Shown here: one piece after another, positions 49,801-60,481 of the stretch
How positions within the stretch are numbered: position 1 is the first letter of the stretch
Layout of the letters: each line of letters starts with the position of its first letter
Assembly: GCF_007655135.1 (NCBI RefSeq)
Contig: NC_045132.1
Location: 18,965,034 to 19,029,033 of the forward strand
Length of the DNA: 64,000 nt
Reading direction: 5' to 3'
Origin: Punica granatum
Taxonomy: Eukaryota > Streptophyta > Magnoliopsida > Myrtales > Lythraceae
Notes under the pieces: generated by a model
Database searches by the model: none
The model's input: the letters and a program-made list of their open reading frames with translations, nothing else
Told to the model about the DNA's origin: nothing
Translations under genes and position numbers: made by a program

Positions 49801-51669
49801 CATTACATCTGTCAACGATCAGGTCTTTCCATGCTTCAGGAGATTATCGGAACATGGTGAAAGATCCTGTCTCCAGCATGATGAGGACGTACTCTCAAAT
49901 GCTCCCTCGGGATGCTCAGAAGATAACCCCGTCAATTATATCCTCTGCAGCCCACTTGGCCTTGGGCGCTCGCTTGTTAGTCCCGCACACTGGAAATGAC
50001 ATTGTTATTGCTGTTTATGATGATGAACCCACTAGCATAATATCTTATGCCCTCAGTTCGAAGGAGCATGAGGATTGGGTTTCGATTAAAACGGATGAGC
50101 ATGGAAATGATTGGAATGGAACGGAGGGCAGCAGAGATGATGCTAGTGCAGCTTCGAGCTTCTCTTCTTTGCATTCTTTCGGTGCTTTAGATGTAGACCA
50201 CATAAATGGTTACGGCAATTACACATCTGAGGATGCCACGTCATCGTCTGTGAGTTCGCTGTTCCGGGACCCCAAGAGGTCTCCTCACCTTCGAATTTCT
50301 TTTGGAGACGAGTCGCCATCTTCTGGTGGGAAGGTGAAGTTTTCAGTCACATGTTATTTTGGGAAGCAGTTCGAGTCCCTCAGGCGGAAGTGTTGCCCCA
50401 GTGAGCTGGATTTTGTGAGGTCATTGAGCCGGTGCAGGAGATGGAGTGCTCAGGGAGGGAAGAGCAATGTTTATTTTGCCAAGTCAATGGACGAGAGGTT
50501 TATAATAAAGCAGGTCACCAAAACAGAGCTAGATTCATTCGAGGATTTCGCATCCGAGTATTTCAAGTATCTGAATGACTCTCTCAGCTCAGGCAGCCCG
50601 ACTTGCCTCGCTAAAATCCTTGGATTATACCAGGTTTGTGCTTCCTAATTTTCCTTCCCTTGCATGTAATGTCTCCCTGCACTTTATGATGGAAGATCAG
50701 GCAGCGGTTTTTCCGTTTTCCTTGTGAAACACAAAAGATACAATATTAAGTGTTACATTTTTTAGTTCAGAAGCTGTGCTTTTCGATAAGAATTTGACTT
50801 AGCTTTGATTCCGTTAAAATTGAAGAAAAAATTTTCTTAGCCCTGCTGGAAAGGAATTGGGAAGCTTTGTGCTTGAAATAGAAAATAAGAGCGGTTCTTC
50901 AAAGCCAAATGTTAAGTTAGTTTTCCATCATCTACGAGTATGAGGATAATGGATATGATTTAACTAGTATTCCAATATATTCATGTAGAACACATTCATG
51001 AGGAGATGCTCAGTTTTATTCTGTTTGATCAATGTCTACTTTTCCGGCAGGTCACGGTGAAACACCTGAGAGGCGGCAAGGAGATGAAGATGGATCTGAT
51101 GGTGATGGAGAATCTCTTCTTCAGGAGAAGCATCTCGAGAGTATATGATCTGAAAGGGTCCAACAGAGCTCGATACAATCCCGACACGACGGGGAAGGAC
51201 AAAGTTCAGCTCGACATGAATCTCTTAGAGACTCTGCGCACGCAGCCCATATTTCTTGGAAGCAAGGCCAAGAGGAGTCTTGAGAGGGCCATCTGGAACG
51301 ACACCTCGTTCTTAGCGGTAAGCTTTTACTACACCTACTCAAACTGCTGGTTGAATGATCTTCTGGAGAGTTGGTTACCACATGACCCACTAATTTTGTT
51401 ACTTTCTCATCCAGTCGGTCGATGTGATGGACTACTCATTGCTCGTGGGGGTGGATGACGAGAGCAAGGAGCTCGTTTTGGGGATCATTGACTTCATGAG
51501 GCAGTACACATGGGACAAGCACCTCGAGACGTGGGTCAAGGCGTCAGGGATCCTTGGCGGACCCAAGAACGCTTCCCCAACTATCATCTCCCCTAAGCAA
51601 TACAAGAAAAGGTTCCGGAAGGCGATGACTGCCTACTTCCTTACCGTGCCTGACCAGTGGTCCTCGTGA
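43848..51669 (+). CDS. FAB1C: 1-phosphatidylinositol-3-phosphate 5-kinase, FAB1C type
   Basis: It makes PI(3,5)P2 from PI3P on endosomal and vacuolar membranes. Eleven coding exons: 43848-44368, 44973-45779, 45997-46150, 46445-46789, 47174-47797, 48124-48458, 48545-48671, 48986-49150, 49260-50633, 51051-51317, 51415-51669. They total 4,974 nt, 1,657 residues; Arabidopsis FAB1C is about 1,650. Order: a cysteine-rich FYVE-like finger (about 36-97; CKMC, YYCLGCG, CAKC, CKFC), an acidic linker ([13 protein letters not shown]), a TCP1/Cpn60-like domain (about 430-640; [29 protein letters not shown]), a conserved cysteine-rich middle ([14 protein letters not shown]), then the PIPK kinase domain (about 1,384-1,650; [42 protein letters not shown]). 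The finger lacks the basic R-R/K-HHCR motif of true FYVE domains, as in FAB1C and FAB1D, so PI3P binding through it is doubtful. Intron 5 uses a GC donor. Start: first ATG, in [18 protein letters not shown]. Confidence 0.97.
47798..48123 (+). other. GC-AG intron (intron 5 of the FAB1C-like gene)
   Basis: The exon ends GATCAG and the intron starts GCAAGT, the classic consensus of GC-AG introns; the acceptor is TTGGCAG. Exons on both sides are in phase 0, and joining there restores the conserved [11 protein letters not shown] junction. The nearest GT, four bases on, would shift the frame. Confidence 0.9.
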
Positions 51670-52895
51670 ATTACATTGTTCACGAGAGCCGCAGCACGTG
51701 CATATTCTTTTTCCTCGACTGGGAAATGTATTTATTCATTGACAAAATAATAACAAGGTGGCACGCCCTGCAGCACAAAGCGCAGGCGTAGCAGGTCGAT
51801 TTTAGTTTACTTGCTCCCTTTGGGCTCTTGATTTCTCATCAGCCACCAGGTTGTAATATTTGACAAACAGAGGTCTCATGTACATCAAGAAAGAGGTCAT
51901 TCTTTGGTGGGATATATCTGACTTTGCCTAATATATGTACACTCTTATGCACATTTCCTTACAATCACTTTCCCATTACTGATTAGAACCTCGCGATTGC
52001 AGCAAATATAATAAGAGCCCCTTCGAATTCGAATGAAGAAATAAGTAAAAAAATTTTATTTTTAGATACCTCAATTGATAAAATTCAATGTCCTTTCAAT
52101 TTCGATGAATCTCTGAAAGAACCACTTCAATGAATATTATTTAGATTTCGAACCGAAGCCCTTCTATCAAAATAGAAAATATTTCGAAAAAAATTTCCCC
52201 AGCTGCCCTTCCGTAGGGAGATTTCTATTTATGAAGAATATTGTGATGTCATGATAAAAAATGAGTGAAAAACAAGACAAAGACTTCTCGTTATAAGAGA
52301 TCCAATCCTTCGATCATTAAGAAACACAAACAAAAGGAGAAAAACAAGACAAAGACTTCTCGTTATAAGAGATCCAATCCTTCGATCATTAAGAAACACA
52401 AACAAAAGGAGAGATCATTTACAAGATATGATCTATCTGTATCTAATGTATCAATTTATATTGAAAATGAAAAGAGAAATTCTTTATTCCGAAATGTTTT
52501 GATATACGAGATGAATCCATTTTTTGGAGGTGTTCAGATTTTCATGCAGTTGGAGAAGCCCTATGGCTTTCGCTTGTCAAGTTGAAATTTTGAGTCCCGA
52601 GCTTATCGATGGATCAGTTCTCGTGTCGAGTGAGTTAATTTATCCGATCAACTTGCTCGGTGGTCCCCTGGTATGTTTGATTACATATGACATTTATAGG
52701 ACACTAGGTTGCACAGGAAGTGTTATATTATATATCTTTGCCAACTGATCAAATCTATAGCGATAGAGCTCATCTCGGCTAGGGAGCTTCATTAGACTGC
52801 CAATGTACAGTAAAGAACAAGAAAAGAAAAACTCGAATCATCGAAGCACGAATCAAATGTCACGGCGAATCTACTAAGATTCAGCCCTGCAGTCG
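51670..52895. other. Intergenic spacer between the FAB1C-like and DUF4228 genes
   Basis: It contains the 3' flank of the kinase gene and, from about 52,015 to 52,500, an AT-rich segment whose texture differs from its surroundings and resembles organellar DNA. I could not place it on any plastid or mitochondrial gene. The open frame at 52,265-52,585 includes a perfect tandem duplication listed separately. Confidence 0.4.
52267..52410. repeat. Perfect 72-bp tandem duplication
   Basis: Two identical head-to-tail copies (52,267-52,338 and 52,339-52,410). Seventy-two bases are 24 codons, so the open frame passes through both copies. The exact identity indicates a recent slippage or duplication event. 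Confidence 0.95.
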
Positions 52896-53867
52896 TCAAG
52901 AAGCAACCGCGATTTGCATCCCTCCTTCTCTGGCCGCCAGAAAACTCACCCGCTTGGGCCGCTTCTGCATATATTCATAAACAGAAGATTTTGTTAGCGC
53001 TGAAATATCTATAAGAACAAAAATTCCCGCCTCATTTCTAAAAGCTCACACTTTTTTTAGATCTTTCTTTCTTACGGTAAGCTATATCGTTAGCCTATCA
53101 ACTGAGACTAATATTCGTTTCAGTTTCCGCTTACAAATTGACTCGGGCAATGAAACATGGCGCGAAATAAGGGTCATTGTCCGGTAAGAAGCATAACATA
53201 CCTCACGTTTCTTGGGACCTTCTTCCCTCCTTCCATGGCTGCCCTTCCGATGCAATTGCTGCTGCTGCTCCATCAAATCGTCAGTGACATTTCCCTCACC
53301 GTCAACCTCATCATCATTGTTCTTATTGCCATCTTTATTGGCTTGAATGTACAAATTCATTATCTTCTCAGCTGCATCAGCTTCATCTCTGCTCTCCCTC
53401 ATCACCCTCTCCAGTTCTCCCTTAGGAAGCCTCAACCTCACCCTCACACCACTCCCCACAACCTCCTTCCCTTTGTCCCGGCCGGCGTCCAACGGCCCGG
53501 GCACATCATCCCCTGCAGGCTTTGCCAAGATGGACAGGTCCGACGCGGACCTCCGGGACAGCATGAGGCTCTCGAGGCGGTCCTTGGCGCTCATGTTTAT
53601 CCCGGACCGGACCCGCCTCGGGACCGCTCGCTCCTTGGGCAGCTCCACGAGGAAGTAGAGCCTCCGGGGCTCCAACCTCTCGTGGGCACCCAGTGGCTTC
53701 GCCCTGGTGCCGTAATGCTTCACGGACTCGGACTCGAGCAGCACGAGCCCGGGGTAGTCCCTGAGGACCTCCCCGGCCTCCACAGGCGCCTTAAACTTGA
53801 GAGTCTCGCCTGTGATCTTCATGACCTTTGCGACCTTCCTATTTTTCCCTCCTATGGCATTGCCCAT
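52896..53867 (-). CDS. DUF4228 (PADRE) domain protein
   Basis: A plant-specific small protein family whose members often respond to pathogens and abiotic stress; biochemical function is unknown. Two exons: 53867-53202 (222 codons) and 52964-52896 (22 codons plus stop), total 244 residues, joined at KKRE/KRPKRVSF across a 237-base GT-AG intron. Visible: MGNAIGG at the start, with glycine 2 suited to N-myristoylation; VMKITGETLKFKAPVEAGEV; LRDYPGLVLLESESVKHYG; GAHERLEPRRLYFLVELP; SAKDRLESLMLSRRSASDL; VRVRLRLPKGELERVM; and the terminal RVSFL then MQIAVAS typical of the family. The first exon alone would read through into a false tail (VCYASYRTM), so the short second exon matters. Coding GC content is much higher than the surroundings. 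Confidence 0.95.
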
Positions 53868-54002
53868 TGTTATGGTATGATGGACAGATCGAAAGCGAAA
53901 ACGAATGGACGATAGTTCTAAGGTTAATTTCTATGTAGTGTTTGATCTAATTGTGGGACAAAATTTGGAGGGTGTCGAGGAGGGAATGGAGGCATTAATG
54001 CA

Positions 54003-54010
54003 ATATATAT
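54003..54010 (-). promoter_or_regulatory. Putative TATA box of the DUF4228 gene
   Basis: ATATATAT on the minus strand, about 135 bases upstream of the ATG, leaving about 100 bases of CT-rich leader. Assigned on position only. Confidence 0.4.
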
Positions 54011-57000
54011 GAGTGGTTAAACTTTGTTGGGGGTCATTTGGTCAATAAAGAAGCCAATTTTGAAAGTTCATGGCTAATGTTTGACAAAGTACTTCATCCT
54101 GTCTCTGTCGCTTTCAGTCCGGGATAATATTTATATGACATGGTTGAATACAGATTTCCTACATTGGCTCCATGTTTTGATATATGATGTCTCTATGCAC
54201 TTCAACGACCATGCATATATATATATATATATATGTATGTATTTGGTCATCCCTTAGTTATATTTTCCCCGACAATAAGTCATAGACAAATAATACTGTA
54301 GATACCCACGACTCAACCACATGATAAAATTTATATGCTCGTGATCAACTCATGAACTCATAAAAAGATTTCGACATGATATTCTTCTGATCGTATCGCG
54401 AGAAATAATGTTTCTTGTACGTGCATCATGGTATGCCGTCAAATTAGAAGTTCAATTAAACTATACTTCTTTTTGTGCAATACAACATTTCTCTTGCGGT
54501 CAAAGTCCAAGTACGAATTGATCGAAGAGATCATGCACGTATTTACCTCAGATAATTCAAAACCCGACTTATTGTCAATTCCCAGATTGATGGGCCAGAG
54601 ACTTGGCGCAACCAACGAGAGAAGCGTTTCCTGTCATGTAGGCGATTCTTCGAGCGGTGATTAAAAGTTTTGAATCAACGGCCAAATTATGTTTTGGTCT
54701 TACATAAAATGATGCTTTAAGGAGATATGATGACAAAATCCTAATAATAATTAATGGAACATAGTTGGAAATTTTATAGGGGACCGCGAGATACGTGGAA
54801 AACATATGATGGAATTAAGAGCTACGAAATTGAGTTTATGGCATATCATATTCAGCTTGTGATCAACGGTAATCACGGTAGAGATTCGAGGGATTTGTTG
54901 AGATTCAACTATCTCCCATGTGAGCTTTTGACTTTGGTGTTAAAAGGCAGAAACTTCGGGTATCGCTTTCACCAACTTAATTTTTTTGATAGAATTCACC
55001 AACTTAATTTTATGCGTACACTAAAGTCGCCCGACGACATGATATAAAATGACTTGTAAAACTTTGGTCCTCCACGGTCTCCATTGATTCACCCGACAAT
55101 ATGCGATATACCAAATGAACTCGTAAAATCCTGAATTTACGAGTTTCGATGCAGTTCTGTTGTTTCGGGACAGTAGAAGGCTCGCTATGGGATTTTTTAT
55201 GATGACTAATTGTCATCTCAACAATGCAGTGCTTCATGTTGAAAAAGTGCGGTACTTCAATTTGAACGAGTCGTGAAATATGTGCCTTGCATGGAGTAAA
55301 ACGTGATCTTTTTTTTTAAAATTTTATTATATAAAATATATGTTATAAATTATTAAAAATAGTAATTTACTTTCAACAATAATATACTAATCTACCGAAA
55401 AATAATAATATAATATTAGATATATAAGACAAATGGTAATTTAGTTTTATGAATTGGATAAGGGAAGAATTATATAAAAGAAAAAAAATCAATCTAAGTC
55501 TTAAGAAAATTCAATAATTCAATAATGGTAATTTAGTTTCATGAAAAATTAAAAAAATTCCAATCACGTTAGGATGACTTTTTGTCTTTATTGTTGTCAA
55601 GATTCATATATACGGTGTTATGTCGTGTCTTATGTTAATTATATACATAAAATTGGACAATACAAAATTTCTACAAAAGTATATGTGTGGAAAAAAGTAA
55701 AAGATTGAAAAACTCACATTCTATTAATATAAATTGGCGTGTGTTTATGAGAAACTTTAGTGGTAATAATATTTTTTAGAGCTGGATCGCTCATAGTTTA
55801 TGTGGGTACCTCCGCTATTTATAACGTATCATGCAGAATATAATATAGATGACGCATCATATCTATATATCTATAAAAAGACATGATTTGTTTACTTTTT
55901 TGAAAGACAGATATATGAAGTAACACATCATATCTATGAAAATATAATCTAATTTGTTTTTTGAAGTACAAACCCACTTGCTATCTATGTATACAGGTCT
56001 AAAATACGTGTAATTACTCACATCATGCGCCCGAACTAGGAAGTTGGATAGTGTCATGCATGCACTAAAATCATGAAAGCTCATAGGAATAAAGTCAGAG
56101 TGGAGATTGTTGCAGTCTGAAAGCTCATAGGAATAAAGTCACATTTGCAAATTTAAGACTTGGTCCAATATGATATATGATAACCCTTTGCAATTGAATA
56201 TGAATTATTTTGCTTTTGGTCCTTATCGAAACTGAAAACCCGACGACCAAACAGCCCAAATACAAGAAAGCAAGAGAGCTCTGCAACTGTAAGGGTTTGT
56301 TCATGCAATAATATACTGCACTGACTTTGTCAAGAAAATGCTATAAAATCAGGGAGAACGAACTGACTAAGCCCAACGTGGAAAGTCTCCGGCCGTCACC
56401 ATGGACGGCTCTGATTGGTTGAGAAATTACGTGGCGCATGAGATGAAACTTAAACCTTTTCATTATTTTTAATTATTTTTCTTTTTTTATCTGCAACACT
56501 TGATTATACGATAAATTCAATAGATTCCGACTAATTTAAGTTTAAACTATGTTGGTTCACTAAAAGGAAAACTGATAAAGTCGTAGGTTTAACTCTCAAT
56601 TCGTAAAACTCAAACACAATGTTTTAATTATTCGTAAGACTCAAACACAATGTCTTACTTAAAATAATTAAAGAACAACTAAATTACCTTGAATCAATTC
56701 CACTTGGGTAGAACTTACACCTAAGATTTAGGTGAAGTGTCGTTTGTTTCAATATGTATGTGTGCTACTTAAGTAGGAATTTTACTGACTGGGGTCACCA
56801 CTTGACGTCCCCCCGACTTAAAAGTTGATCAGCCATTAACGAGTAATTAATCCTAGTGTAGGTAGGTTTGGCCAAGGGGATGATGTAGTAAGATTCGGGG
56901 CATTCCAATTGAATTGGAATGAGAATTATGGATTTATTTATGATGATCAAATGCGATCTTGGTCTCGGGGAAATTCTAAGGCTTATGAATTGAATCGTTG

Positions 57001-57169
57001 ATAGCCCTATATGACATTGATAGATCAGTGCCGGCTTCATGGTTGATAACTCTAGGCTATATAATTATTTAGCATGTTCTTAGTCAAAAATTGTTTTTAG
57101 TTGTCGATTTTAGTGGTGTTTTGATCCGTTTTTAAGTTGATTTGCATTTTAGTTAGGTTCTGGGAATCA

Positions 57170-57412
57170 TTTAGGTTGTATTTGGTTCTAGAGTTGAGTA
57201 GAGTTGAGTTTTGATTTTAATTGGTTTGTAAATATTGTGTTGTTGAATTGGAAAAAAGTAATGAATAGTTGAGAGAATTTTGTATTAAAAATTGAATTGA
57301 ATAGTTAAAAAAATTGAAAAAAATGAAAAAGTAATAATTGTATTATTAAATTAAGGATAAATGAAGTTAAGTAGAGTAGAGTTAAAAAAAATTTAAAAAC
57401 CGAACAAGCTCA
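57170..57412. mobile_element. MITE of the TAACTCTA/TTGG family
   Basis: The left end GGTTGTATTTGGTTCTAGAG with GTTGAGTAGAGTTGAG pairs with AAGTTAAGTAGAGTAGAGTT and AAAACCGAACAAGC at the right. The interior shares GAATAGTTGAGAGAATTTTG with the copy at 28,750. Confidence 0.6.
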
Positions 57413-58585
57413 CTGTTTTTGTGGTCGTTTTTAGTGAATTTGGTACTGATTTGTCTCTTTTGTAGGACTAAGAGAATTAGCCAATGTCGCAACGATGATC
57501 CACTGATGACGAGGGTCCATAAAACAGTTCTGTAAATGAAACCGTAGCATTTCCCATGGACTTAGGAAAAACATCGAAATTAATGAAGAATAAAGACAGC
57601 TACTATTGATGATGATGGATTGGTGTGGTCACTTGTGATCTAGTCAGTAATTTTACCACTAGCTATTGGATGAGGCTCTTGCTTAATCGGATGATGTAGC
57701 AAGAAACCTAATGACATTGACCTAAATAGATATGACTCATGATCTTATAACTCTCTTATTACTTGACTTCTTCCTGCCACTTCGGAAAATCCAAGTTTCG
57801 TCTCGTGATAGGCCGATGAACGGTTTTGCTCCCTCCACTATCTGTTGTGGGTCACCTAGAGATAAAGTTTAGGTCCCCTTATTAACTTTTCTCTATTTAT
57901 AGGGTTAGTAATTTCTTCTCTCCAAATCGCTTTACCATTATGAATGATTATTTATTGAGCTGATCCGATTTGAACTTAAATTCATTGAAATTTATTGAAT
58001 TTTTGAATAACAAGCGGTGCAGACCGAAAAAGATAGTTTAGGAGAGAACCACGTACAAAAGTGGTCAAAGATAGTATTGGGTACAAGAGCATCAATAGCA
58101 AGTGGTGTGTTATCATGCTGATGGAGCAAACATGCATGCATGATGTCTGTGAGATCTCATCTCACACAACCTCCTTTTAACATCCTTCCCCATCAAGACA
58201 ACCGATCAAGTGGGTCCTGCCCGGCGAGGACAGAGTCCATCATCGGGGCCTTGAGTTCCATCGAGTGTGGGCTACTGACTTGACCGGCGACTTGCCTTTA
58301 GGTGCCCACATCGCACCATTTATCATCCGAATCGCTGTCACTTTACTATCAAGGTGTTAAAAATATCGCATCGATTGCCAGTTAGAACTCCATCATTTTG
58401 TTGCAGGTAAAATTGTTGTCCTAATGGTAAACCCATCAAATGATGAAACTTCACTTGAGTGAAACTTTTATTAATTAAGATCACAGGCGCAAAAAACCAT
58501 AGGAAGCAACAATATTTCCAATTGATTTTTTACAATTGCAATTCTATACTATCTTCAAATATACATTGAGCCATCGAAAGAGAGA

Positions 58586-58700
58586 ATAGCACAGTGGTGT
58601 ACTTTTCGCTTGATGATTAAGAGATCTCAAATTCGATATCCAGTGAGATTATCCGTGTCATTTTATTAAATATTTAATATTTTTATTTCAATGTACTAAT
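58586..58700 (+). mobile_element. SINE-like retroposon fragment
   Basis: Box A-like TAGCACAGTGG and box B-like AAATTCGATATCC are followed by GAGATTATCCGTGTCA and a TTTTTATTTCAATGTACTAA tail. It is the better-preserved partner of the copy at 26,885. Confidence 0.6.
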
Positions 58701-59912
58701 TTTATGAAATTTCTTTGTAACCGAAAATATACATTAAGCCAATATACATAACACGTATACTATAACGTAAGCATGACCGGCGCCGCATAACAAGCCGTAC
58801 CACAGGCGAGTCAAGTCTCACACCACAGCCGGGGGAATATTATTAATTATATCCCTCGTACAAACCGGTACATCGATGTACAGGAAATATTTCAAATCTA
58901 GTGGCCTGCCATAGATAATTTGCTTCGTCATCCCCTCCTTGTCCTTATCCCCATCGGATTTTAGTGCCACTTTATAAAACGATTATATTCGGAAATTGTA
59001 TGACCCGCAACAAAAACCATTTTCACACCGAACATGGTCGTTCGTTTAACCTTTTTTTTTTTCTTTATATTCAAAGTTCAAACATGGGATGAAAGTTTCT
59101 CGTCATGGGAAGAGTACAAATCGGTTCGTGATTCGTGACTCCTACGTTGTCTTTTCTGCATGTTAAACTATAAATTCGTCAAAAAGGTTATTATTAGTAA
59201 ACTACAATAACACATTTACGTACATGCAGGAGAGTCGGCAATCAAATTAAATTAAATATATCTTAATAATTTTATAAGGACGTGAGTCAATGACAAATTG
59301 AGCTATCAGTAAACGGATTTTACTTGCATTATATAGTTGTGAAATACACTAAAAACAAGTAAGAGCCTGGTATAAGCTCAACGCTCGAACATGAATTATA
59401 GCAAGCAATAGATTGAGAATATTTGTGATTAAGCTACAAAAGGTAAACTCGAAAAGAAAAAAATTGTGTTCACCACTGAAAATACGAGTTCTCCCTAGTC
59501 AGCCCTTCTCGTGCGTCCCTTTTATATTATGACCATAGATTGTTGCAAGTCTTTGATACGGAGATATATATATATATATATATATATATTGATATAATAT
59601 TGATAATAATGCACAGAACGCATGCTTAATTTATCCATCTCGCACTACGGGATATACATCCTTAATTTTAAAGAAAAAAACGTAAGTTAGAAAGTAGGAT
59701 GTATAGTGCAATAGCATCTACTCTTATTTGAAAGTCAGAGATTTCGTATTTGTTTCTTATAAGAGGACTTCTCGCAATAGCTTTACTGTGCTCATGCACT
59801 TCCATTATTAACAGAAAAACTGGTATTCATCCAAGAGTAGTTATTTCAGAGAACTGTTTGAACTACAAGTATGAAAGGCATTATTCGTTTGATCAAAGAT
59901 AAGATGTGATAT

Positions 59913-60062
59913 GGATGCGTTTGGAAAAAGAGTTTGATTTTGATTTTGGAAAAGGACAAATGAGATTGTATTATAAATTTGACTTGGAAAACGTGTATTT
60001 TTGTTGTGTAGTGGGTAAAATTAAAATCAAAATCATGAAAACTTGGTTTCCAAACGGAATGG
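59913..60062. mobile_element. Small MITE with GCGTTTGGAAA termini
   Basis: The left end GGATGCGTTTGGAAAAAG is mirrored by TTGGTTTCCAAACGGAATGG. GATTTTGATTTTGG and AAATTAAAATCAAAATC lie inverted inside. It is about 150 bases long and non-coding. Confidence 0.65.
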
Positions 60063-60481
60063 TTTGTCAAATGGTAGGTTTGGACAATTCTCGTGGCCTT
60101 TATCTTCATTTCTTTGCTCATTCTGGGATAAATAAAGATGAGATAATAAAGCTGTAGACATGGCGGCCGAAGAAAATAGAGAATCACATTTTATTGTTAT
60201 TTGACACTTCGGAAGCACACAAAAGACATGTCACAAGGAAGCTGGGAACATATTCTTCACAAATGAATCTCATGTAAGAACCAATAACATATCAAATGAA
60301 TTTCCCTCGAGCACGACCAGAGTGGGTGCTAATTAAGACCAAGCAACGAGAATCAGCATTTTCTTGTTCTCCTGCTCCGTTTTTGTCAGCCTTTGATCCC
60401 GATAAAAAAGAGGGAAGGAAAGGGATAAAAAATTGGAATATCAAGAGTATGGAACGTGTTAAAATCGAGAGTTGTCGAGGG

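Larger units (their letters stand above)
54011..60481. other. Intergenic region, no gene seen
   Basis: The region is AT-rich with short random open frames. It includes TA tracts near 54,214-54,235 and 59,563-59,589 and a GTGCCTTGCATGG core near 55,277 like the cores in 2,410-4,060. Two nearly repeated phrases (CGTAAGACTCAAACACAATGT-type blocks, near 56,600 and 56,635) also occur. 56,790-57,060 and 57,660-57,920 look like retroelement debris (GGGTCACCACTTGACG, CCATTGTGTTGTGGGTCACC-like phrases), but no domain could be read. Identified MITE and SINE copies are listed separately. Confidence 0.45.

Noticed and set aside
53157..53915. 252-codon open frame on the plus strand
   Set aside because: It is the antisense shadow of the GC-rich first exon of the DUF4228 gene. 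It is leucine/proline/histidine-rich with no family resemblance.
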